A program made the translations under genes and the position numbers. Positions 56,810 through 64,000 of a DNA stretch of 64,000 nt are shown here, piece by piece. Every line of letters starts with the position of its first letter. Position 1 is the stretch's first letter. The notes beneath the pieces are model-generated. The model worked only from the letters and a program-made list of their open reading frames with translations, made no database searches and was not told where the DNA came from. The stretch is from Ephydatia muelleri (taxonomy: Eukaryota > Porifera > Demospongiae > Spongillida > Spongillidae): positions 5,441,650 through 5,505,649 of the forward strand of contig JABACO010000018.1 of NCBI GenBank assembly GCA_013339895.1, read 5' to 3'.

Positions 56810-57984
56810 ATGGACAAAATCTTGAAAACACACAGTGAATTTTCAGTAAAAATGGCAAAACCGATTAGAGTTAGAACACTGCCATAAGTAGCACACACAC
56901 ATCAAGCTTCATAAAACATCCCAAAAAAGTTATACTTGTCATACTTTTTTCTGTGACAATTAAATTGTACACATAATGCATTTTTAAGAACCGCATCCAT
57001 TTTTTTGCATCGTGTAACCAAGGGTGTGATTTAAAAAATAGATTGACAATTGATTAATTGATTAGCATGATAGACACATTAAACAACAGTAAAAAAATGG
57101 ATGACAAAAACTTGCATTTCTATTTATAATGAATTTTCAAATATTTGTCCTGCGCATAGGACTTGGTACTGGAGATTAAAGGTTAAGATTTATGTACATT
57201 AAATTTGATTTTAGTTAATTATATTTTGATCAATCCTTCCCAGCTGATAGAGCCTGTCTGTTTTTCTATTTAATCTCCACATGCTTCGAGCTGGCTTTCT
57301 GTAATCTCCTCTATAGGTCTAGGTGTGCCCTAGACCTTGAACATGTCCAGTGGTGGCTAGGTCTGATACCTCATTGTTCACAGTGTGCACTTCGTTTGTT
57401 ATAGTAGCTTTTTAGATCCTTTAGAACATTATGCTGTAATGTACAAATGTGAGGATGATACTATTTTCCACCACAACAGACTCAAAGATATCTTGGCAGT
57501 ATCGTGTCATCGTGTCAGTTGTCAGTCCAGGTGGAAGTAGCTCTGCATGGGATTAGCACAGTCAATGCCAGCAGACATTCTATTTATGGATTGAAATTGG
57601 AGAAAGCCAGCCGCTTTGACATCTCTGTTGCTTCACTGCTTAATACAAATATTGTTGCCACAAGAGCAACAGCATGTGCAGCTGAGCTGAGGAAGTACTA
57701 ATAGTGCTGAGTTGAGTGGATTTGTATCCCTGGAATTGTATGGACAGCAGTGTTTCTCTAGTTTGGCATCAAGGTTTGCCATCCATTGTTCATCATGATC
57801 ACAAGCCACCTTTGAATTTGATTTAAGGCTGAACATTTGTTTAGTGAGGACCAATACTGTTGTCCATGTCCTAGAATATCAGTGTGCATGCCTGTAATGT
57901 GGTAAATATTTGTTTATGTCAAATTTCTTCCAAAGCTACTGTAGTGATGGAAAGTTGATAAAGGTATTTTGGGACACCCTACAA
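56810..57984. other. Intergenic, no supportable gene
   Basis: AT-rich. 57504-57701 is an open plus-strand frame (contains GLKLEKASRFDISVASLLN) with no recognised family or splice sites. Confidence 0.45.
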
Positions 57985-58566
57985 TGCATACAGCACCATA
58001 CCCACACCCACATACTGGCAGAAGCAGATCAACCCCCCATGGACAGACAAATTAAAGCCTCTAGCCTAATTCTACACTAATATGGGTACCCATAAGCCTC
58101 TAGCCTAATTCTACACTAATATGGGTACCCATCATCAGTTGGGTAAGTCTACAACTGGCATCATTCTTCTGAAACAATATCACATGCTCATGTTTACAAG
58201 AAATGGTATATGACACATACACTTCACCCCATGTTGCGTTCTGTAGTTTTGATTGGTGGAGTGTCGGGTACTGCAAAGTGTTAACTCTCCAGCCACAGTA
58301 ACGTTTCTCGTTCCCTGTGTTGGCACTCTTTTCCTGTGCTAGTTTATTATATAGCAGTACATGTCCAAGGGTGTGGCAAAGGAACGCGGGCGTCTTTTAG
58401 TATGTTCCAATCACGTACTAGCAGTCATCGCAAATTAACGCGGAGGCCTGTATGAGAGATGAAGAGGAAGTCGCGTGGTGGGGGAAAATGCAGATCATAT
58501 AATCGCGGGAGACGGAAGCGTGGATGCTGCTCATAGTAAGAGCTTGTGTACATCGGACATACTTAC
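57985..58566 (-). repeat. Module M1, inverted copy
   Basis: Reverse complement of 50066-50600, extending slightly further at its inner end. A 37-bp segment (GCCTCTAGCCTAATTCTACA...) is tandemly duplicated at 58058-58130. No LINE fragment follows; the FReD side is lost in the gap. Confidence 0.85.
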
Positions 58567-58629
58567 TATGGGGGGTGAACACTGCCATAATTGACACGCG
58601 CGCGTTTTTCGAATTCGGGTCGCGTCATT

Positions 58630-58695
58630 TCGTTACAGCTCCGTAACAGTCTCGTACTTAGGTGGAGCCATCTCGTTACAGCTCCGTAACAGTAT
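58630..58695. repeat. Direct repeat, 21 bp twice
   Basis: TCGTTACAGCTCCGTAACAG occurs at about 58631 and 58674. The core GTTACAGCTCCGTAAC is itself nearly palindromic. Confidence 0.8.
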
Positions 58696-58717
58696 GTTGA
58701 TCAGAACATTGTGTTGC

Positions 58718-59717
58718 NNNNNNNNNNNNNNNNNNNNNNNNNNNNNNNNNNNNNNNNNNNNNNNNNNNNNNNNNNNNNNNNNNNNNNNNNNNNNNNNNNN
58801 NNNNNNNNNNNNNNNNNNNNNNNNNNNNNNNNNNNNNNNNNNNNNNNNNNNNNNNNNNNNNNNNNNNNNNNNNNNNNNNNNNNNNNNNNNNNNNNNNNNN
58901 NNNNNNNNNNNNNNNNNNNNNNNNNNNNNNNNNNNNNNNNNNNNNNNNNNNNNNNNNNNNNNNNNNNNNNNNNNNNNNNNNNNNNNNNNNNNNNNNNNNN
59001 NNNNNNNNNNNNNNNNNNNNNNNNNNNNNNNNNNNNNNNNNNNNNNNNNNNNNNNNNNNNNNNNNNNNNNNNNNNNNNNNNNNNNNNNNNNNNNNNNNNN
59101 NNNNNNNNNNNNNNNNNNNNNNNNNNNNNNNNNNNNNNNNNNNNNNNNNNNNNNNNNNNNNNNNNNNNNNNNNNNNNNNNNNNNNNNNNNNNNNNNNNNN
59201 NNNNNNNNNNNNNNNNNNNNNNNNNNNNNNNNNNNNNNNNNNNNNNNNNNNNNNNNNNNNNNNNNNNNNNNNNNNNNNNNNNNNNNNNNNNNNNNNNNNN
59301 NNNNNNNNNNNNNNNNNNNNNNNNNNNNNNNNNNNNNNNNNNNNNNNNNNNNNNNNNNNNNNNNNNNNNNNNNNNNNNNNNNNNNNNNNNNNNNNNNNNN
59401 NNNNNNNNNNNNNNNNNNNNNNNNNNNNNNNNNNNNNNNNNNNNNNNNNNNNNNNNNNNNNNNNNNNNNNNNNNNNNNNNNNNNNNNNNNNNNNNNNNNN
59501 NNNNNNNNNNNNNNNNNNNNNNNNNNNNNNNNNNNNNNNNNNNNNNNNNNNNNNNNNNNNNNNNNNNNNNNNNNNNNNNNNNNNNNNNNNNNNNNNNNNN
59601 NNNNNNNNNNNNNNNNNNNNNNNNNNNNNNNNNNNNNNNNNNNNNNNNNNNNNNNNNNNNNNNNNNNNNNNNNNNNNNNNNNNNNNNNNNNNNNNNNNNN
59701 NNNNNNNNNNNNNNNNN
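58718..59717. other. Assembly gap, 1,000 N
   Basis: Exactly 1,000 undefined bases. Open frames spanning it are artefacts. Confidence 1.
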
Positions 59718-59768
59718 AGAATTATATGCATGGCTCTCGAAATGTTCTGCCCTCCCCCCCCCCCCCCC

Positions 59769-60029
59769 ATAATAGAATACTTCGACGTACCAGTGAATGC
59801 ACTCTTCCCTGTTTTACTTTGAAGGGCACTTATTAGAGTTGAGTCGGAGAATAATATGATGGAACCGATCGCTCCTAAATAGAGCGTAGTGCATGAACAT
59901 TATAACGCGTACACATACACATGCATTTGATTTAGTGAAGCTAGCAAATAGGTTTTCCTAACTGCTGATAGCCTTGTGTGCATCGCTTACGCCAGATGTG
60001 GAAGGTTTGCGCTTCAAAGTTAATGAGCT
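59769..60029 (+). repeat. Module M2, long copy upstream of the intact FReD gene
   Basis: Nearly identical to 7247-7511. A C16 run (59753-59768) precedes it. Confidence 0.85.
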
Positions 60030-60099
60030 GCATGGTTAGGTATTTAGTCCAGCTCACGGGTGACTATCACGAGATATGTAGAACTAGAACTAGGGAGAG

Positions 60100-60440
60100 C
60101 GTGCCGCGGTTTGTATTCGAGTGCACTAGTTGGGCGTGGCCCGACCTTAGTTACGGCACACTAAGGTTGGGCTACACCAAACTATGATTGTACCTTACTC
60201 ATGCACAGCCTGCATGCATGCAAATGGCAACGCGCGCGGAAAACAGACGCGACCTGACATTAACGAAGGACAGCTGCATGAAAAACTGAAATGCTTTACG
60301 GAACGCTGCTTGAGATCCACGGCTTTGTCCAAGTTCTTAAATTAATGCACAATACATATCATTCCATGTGATATCGAATATAGATCACGTGCATGTATGC
60401 ATAAGGCACTTTCAGATGCGTGGGAGCTGTGCATGGTGTG
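60100..60440 (+). promoter_or_regulatory. Conserved upstream region of the intact FReD gene, with octamer
   Basis: Conserved, inverted, at 10080-10440. It contains ATGCAAAT at 60218-60225, the POU-octamer consensus, immediately followed by GGCAACGCGCGCGG, retained in the diverged copy 1. Confidence 0.55.
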
Positions 60441-60447
60441 TATAAAG
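60441..60447 (+). promoter_or_regulatory. TATA box of the intact FReD gene
   Basis: TATAAAG, 43 nt before the ATG at 60484 and conserved as TATATAAG in copy 1. Because it lies downstream of the in-frame ATG at 60397, it decides in favour of the ATG at 60484. Confidence 0.65.
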
Positions 60448-60483
60448 AACGTAGAAGCATCTGAATATCAAGCAGTGCCAGAG

Positions 60484-61334
60484 ATGCAGAAAATTTTCTT
60501 CCTCTTCATCCTTATCGCAAGCGAAACTGGACAAACCCGTTCCCTACCAATAGATCTCGTTATGGGTCAGTCAATGAACCAAACTACAGATAAACTGAAC
60601 GTTAATTGTAAGTTGATCGATGCGCCATGGCCATATTTCATTTCCCTCTTGCAGTCATGCCAGCGAGAAACTGCAAGCAGCTGTATGACGACGGCTTCAG
60701 AACGAGCGGTCTGTACAACATTATGCCTCGTTCCTCCAACTCTGCCACCCCGACGCGCAACATAGTGGTTTACTGCGACATGTCGCTGCAGGGAGGAGGA
60801 TGGACCGTTATCCAGCGTCGAGTTGACGGCACCGTAAACTTCAATCGTGACTGGGTGGACTACAAGATGGGTTTCGGAAACTTGGAAGGCAATTTCTGGC
60901 TCGGCTTGGACAACATCGTGTTGCTCACAAACGACTTCAACATGGAACTGTACGTCGGACTGTCATGCTTCGGTTGCAGCGATGTCGCCGTGTTCGCGAA
61001 GTACAGTCAGTTCAGCCTAGCTCCCGAATGGCCGTTAAATTACCAACTAAAGGTGTCTGGGTTCGAAGCGTCTTCCACTGTCGGCGATTCTTTTGCAATT
61101 CACAACGGCCAGAGCTTCTCTACCCCCGATAAAGATAACGACGCTTCGCTCCTAACAAACTGCGCCCAAGTTTACTCGTCAGGATGGTGGTTCAACAGCT
61201 GCTACGATGCCAATCTCAACGGTGTTTACCAAAAGCAAGCTTACGATTTGAGTGGCAAGGGAATTCAGTGGCATAGTTGGCTTGGCAAGAATGCCTTGAT
61301 GCAATCAGTGGTACTGGCCGTTAGACCGCTTTAA
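60484..61334 (+). CDS. Secreted fibrinogen-related (FReD) protein, intact two-exon gene
   Basis: Exon 1 (60484-60607) encodes MQKIFFLFILIASETG, a signal peptide, and a short linker. The intron is 60608-60654 (47 nt, GTAAGT...TTGCAG, phase 1). Exon 2 (60655-61334) completes a 267-residue protein. From about residue 43 it is a single fibrinogen C-terminal domain: [53 protein letters not shown], a calcium-site STPDKDND, then GWWFNSCYDANLNG, the ligand-pocket segment. Six cysteines, including the two canonical pairs, are present. FReD proteins (ficolins, tachylectins, FREPs) bind acetylated sugars or act as secreted immune lectins and adhesion proteins; the ligand here is unknown. TATA at 60441. 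Three broken relatives lie at 9120-9990, 11590-11945 and 18210-18964. Confidence 0.9.
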
Positions 61335-61600
61335 AACGGTAGCATTATTTATGGCATTATGCATCTCTAATTTTAATCCATGTATGCAATATAACTGAAA
61401 TGACTGAGCCGAATTGAGTTTGTAAATGCAGTTTTCTCGCTGTCCTCAACTTGCAATTAATATATCGTTTGATCGCCGTGACAAATTGGGCCTTTCCTAG
61501 GCGATATATGTATAGACCACAAGCGACCACTGACGCGAGTATATACTCACTCCATGCAGTGAAGCCACGCAATTAGTCGCACTGAACAGTTGCAATAGCA
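61335..61600 (+). repeat. 3' flank of the intact FReD gene, duplicated at 8865-9117
   Basis: Matches, inverted, the region downstream of FReD copy 1 for about 250 bp with scattered indels. Probably contains the 3' UTR; no clear AATAAA was seen. Confidence 0.65.
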
Positions 61601-61782
61601 GAGGAATTATATGAAACATCAGAACAGACTTATGCAAAGGTAATAGCAACCATATCATATGCTTTATAGCAACCTACACATGTGCATGTAGTACACCTAT
61701 GTGATTATAACGCTTTTATTCTTTAAAACCCCAACTCTATTCATTTAAAAACATGAATACTGCCAAAGACTTATTAATTTAA
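61601..61782. other. Intergenic
   Basis: Nothing recognised. Confidence 0.5.
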
Positions 61783-62000
61783 TCAAACAGATGAGTTTGG
61801 GGCGCACAATGAACAATAATATGATGTCTGGCTGCGTTTTTTGGTGTTATGATAGCACCAAACACACATGCGTTGACCCTCCATAAACTTGGAGATGAGG
61901 TGTGGTCCAGGGAGCTGGCACTCAGGCCCCAGGGTGGCTGAATTACAGCGTTTGCGTGGACCACGCTCATCTTCTGTCACTGAGCGTAGAAGGTTGAGGG
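61783..62000 (-). pseudogene. piggyBac-type C-terminal zinc-ribbon fragment
   Basis: The minus strand reads GPHLISKFMEGQRMCVWCYH, then NTKKRSQTSYYCSLCAP. The R-x-C-x2-C...K-x-T-x-Y-x-C-x2-C pattern is the small zinc-binding end of piggyBac-like transposases (as in PGBD4). It is the part missing from the gene at 55278-56809, but lies about 5 kb away and inverted, so it is a separate relic. Confidence 0.5.
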
Positions 62001-62259
62001 AACGTGTAGCAAACAATTGTATCACTTACTATTCATGTTTAAGCGTTATTCATGTTTTTAAAAGAAGCAACTCATATTTTTAGATGGGTAGTGTGCCGCA
62101 CGATTAAGACGAAACAGGGAGGTGGAGAGGAAAACATGCTACACACACATTAAATACTTGTTTTTTGACCTCAGCAAAATGTTACAGATAAGGTAATATA
62201 CACACATACACACTATAACTTGTTTTCATTGCTGCTATATGCACACAGACAACAAAAAG
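62001..62259. other. Intergenic
   Basis: Short CACACATAC tract near 62203. Nothing else. Confidence 0.5.
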
Positions 62260-63402
62260 TCACGAAAATGATGCCGATCGAGCCAGGAGGGCTCGGGCAT
62301 TTTGCCGCATCAAAACGGTGCCGAGGCGACAATACATTGCATTTAGCGTTTCAGAATTGGATGAGTGGGAGTGGATGGCCAAGCGCCTAGCAATTCTTGA
62401 TAAAGCCTCCTTTGCAGTGCCTCCATATGCCTCCACTATGAGAGGGACACATATCCAACCTCTTTCAACACAGCCCAAAGCATTGTTCTCCAATTTCACT
62501 TGTTCACCACTGCAGCTGAGGCACCTGAGGTCTGACCAGCATCTGAAATCAATGAATTATTGAGGGGATGTATAACCTTGATGTCAAATGCTGCAGACCG
62601 AGACAGTGACCAGTTTGGTATCAATATGTCAGCTGGGCGTGATCTGTCTTTGGCTGGACCAATGCCACAACCTTGCTCCATTAGAGGGGAAAGGTGGGTA
62701 CGACGGCAAAGTCAGCAATACAATCAAGTATGCAGTTGTGTCGTGTCACTACATCCCCGGCATAGTGACAAGTTAAAGCATGGTGTCCCCAGGGGGTCAA
62801 GTTGGCTAGAACAATATAGGCATGTTTCTTCCAAATTACAGAGGGGAAGGCCCAACCACCATTTCAGAAGAATGTGGGTTTCATCAGGTTCAAGTGCTAG
62901 ACCAAGGCCTGGAGATGGTACTGTTCGTAACCATGCATGAGCCTGTGGGACTGACTCCGCTAACAGTCGGGCTTTAGATGCAGTTGTAGCATTGTGTAAG
63001 AGGCTACTAAAAGCAAGCTTCTCGACTTTCTCTGATAGTAAATGCTGCCTGGGTGGTGAAAGGAGGACTGAAACTGTTGTCAAAGCTTCTTCTTCAGTGA
63101 CCTGCTGATTAAACATTGTAATAGCAGTCTGTAAATGTGTGAATTCGGTGGTGAGAGGAAAAGCTCCTGAGAGAGAAATACTGGCCAAAGCGATGTAGGC
63201 AGCTGTAGCATGGGAAATAGGGAGCGGAGGCCAAAACCTCCATGACGAAAACTGAGCTGTGCTTGCCGACTTGCCATTGGTGAAAGCTGAAGTTCAGTAC
63301 ATTGCTCAAGGCAATGGAGCACGTCATTGTCAAATTTAGCAAACAAATCCAGCTCGTTTCCACGAAAAGGGACCTAACGCATGTTTTTTTAAAGATTTCC
63401 AC
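62260..63402 (-). pseudogene. LINE 3' portion, post-RT region to endonuclease-like C-terminus
   Basis: This is the longest LINE relic in the window. Minus-strand blocks in order: SRQAQLSFRHGGFGLRSL (the L-x-x-RxGGLGL block after RT), FNQQVTEEEALTTVSVLLS and PPRQHLLSEKVEKLAFSSLL, then ASKARLLAESVPQAHAWL, LGLALEPDETHILLKWWLGL (E-x...RWWLG block), DRSRPADILIPNWSLSRSA, AFDIKVIHPLN, then GWICVPLIVEAYGG and QNARALLARS at the C-terminus. The zinc-binding segment between WWLGL and RPAD is scrambled (62680-62800), and frames change at least three times. It is the same family as 51383-51986 and probably 46540-46750. Confidence 0.8.
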
Positions 63403-63409
63403 TTTTTTT

Positions 63410-63590
63410 TAATATTCTAGAAGTCTAAAATGTCCTCTACACATTGCTTCTTACGCACTGAGAATTGGAGTTCCGTCATGGAGGTGTAAGGCTCTGAACT
63501 TGTAATTAGCCATACAATGTACATTTCAATGCAAGCATTACATTTCTATTGCGCGTGCTGGAAATTTTTATATGTATACGTTAAGTCCAT
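63410..63590. repeat. Dispersed repeat R3, copy 2 (inverted relative to 34215-34390)
   Basis: Shared blocks with copy 1 in inverted order. The copy begins at AATATTCTAGAAGTCTAAAA next to the 5' end of the LINE relic. Confidence 0.75.
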
Positions 63591-64000
63591 ATACAGATTC
63601 AAAGTTTGTATTCCTATCTTCCAAGAAGTGTGGTTGAGCACTACATAAAGCTGTGTGTCATTTACAGTCTCAGAAAGCCTAAAAAAAAAACAAAGCCAAA
63701 TCTGTGGCCCATTATTGCAAATGGGGTGTTTCTCGTGTATACAGGTATGTTACACTATTTTCTAAATAATAATACAACATTGATCGGCATGTATCAACAC
63801 ACGCACAGTGTAGATTGATCTTATCATTGATACTTCACATAGTTGACCATTGGTCGAAATTCACTTTTGCATTCCCCTTGCTACAAAGTCTGCTAAGGAT
63901 GTGACGAGTACTCTACCTAACTTGTGAGTGGTCGACCACGGCATCCTCATGCTATCACAGGGTTTTACTTTGGAACAAATGTTGAGTGCTAAAATAGCAG
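63591..64000. other. Intergenic, no gene seen
   Basis: AT-rich. One 70-codon plus-strand frame without features. Confidence 0.5.

Noticed and set aside
60397-60483. Upstream in-frame ATG at 60397 as the FReD start
   Set aside because: The TATA box at 60441 lies downstream of it, and the ATG at 60484 begins a standard signal peptide conserved in copy 1.

Overview
The window looks like nuclear DNA of a metazoan, most plausibly a sponge or another early-branching invertebrate. The evidence is spliced genes with very short introns (47, 50 and 60 nt where both splice sites can be read), a secreted fibrinogen-related gene family, one exon of the Golgi tethering gene COG4, and many decayed transposable elements of kinds common in sponge and cnidarian genomes. 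The sponge assignment is inference. Two gaps of exactly 1,000 N (4618-5617, 58718-59717) show that this is a scaffold. Clustered single-base indels suggest that some parts were poorly polished.

Layout. 1-4617 is a partial copy (A) of a large GT/CA-rich palindromic repeat complex, cut off by the first gap. 5618-12300 holds two broken fibrinogen-related (FReD) genes on the minus strand plus dispersed repeat modules. 12300-18200 is dominated by minisatellites (35 bp and 23 bp) and a compound 4/8/16-bp satellite, with the COG4-like exon at 16842-16943. A third FReD copy at 18281-18964 carries a 4-bp insertion. 19.2-20.5 kb has two small spliced minus-strand gene models. A 0.7-kb fold-back element lies at 22.1-22.8 kb and a LINE reverse-transcriptase fragment at 23.8-24.6 kb.

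24890-30600 is the full palindromic complex (copy B), an imperfect 5.7-kb palindrome. 32-34.2 kb holds two miniature or fold-back DNA elements. 34.5-35.1 kb has a possible secreted Cys-rich gene. 35.6-39.3 kb holds two decayed DDE/integrase genes. 42.2-45.5 kb has several phase-matched exons of an unidentified gene, ending in a broken HECT-like segment. 46.9-49.5 kb is a nested pair of terminal-inverted-repeat (TIR) transposons with intact target-site duplications; the inner one encodes a transposase-like protein.

50-56.8 kb is a graveyard of LINE C-termini and a piggyBac-like transposase. After the second gap, 60484-61334 is the only intact FReD gene, with TATA box, signal peptide, one 47-nt intron and an open 267-codon frame. 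61.8-63.4 kb holds a piggyBac-type zinc-ribbon fragment and a long LINE fragment.

How the parts relate. The four FReD copies derive from one ancestral unit (promoter, signal-peptide exon, FReD exon, 3' flank). One unit is intact, one has only a 4-bp frameshift and has lost its 5' exon to satellite DNA, one is peppered with +1 insertions and one is truncated. The strongest candidate for something undescribed is the 46.9-49.5 kb nest: a 13-bp-TIR, 7-bp-TSD transposon carrying a protein family with a GYV...RGGLT signature, plus a 26-bp insertion bearing the same TIR tip.
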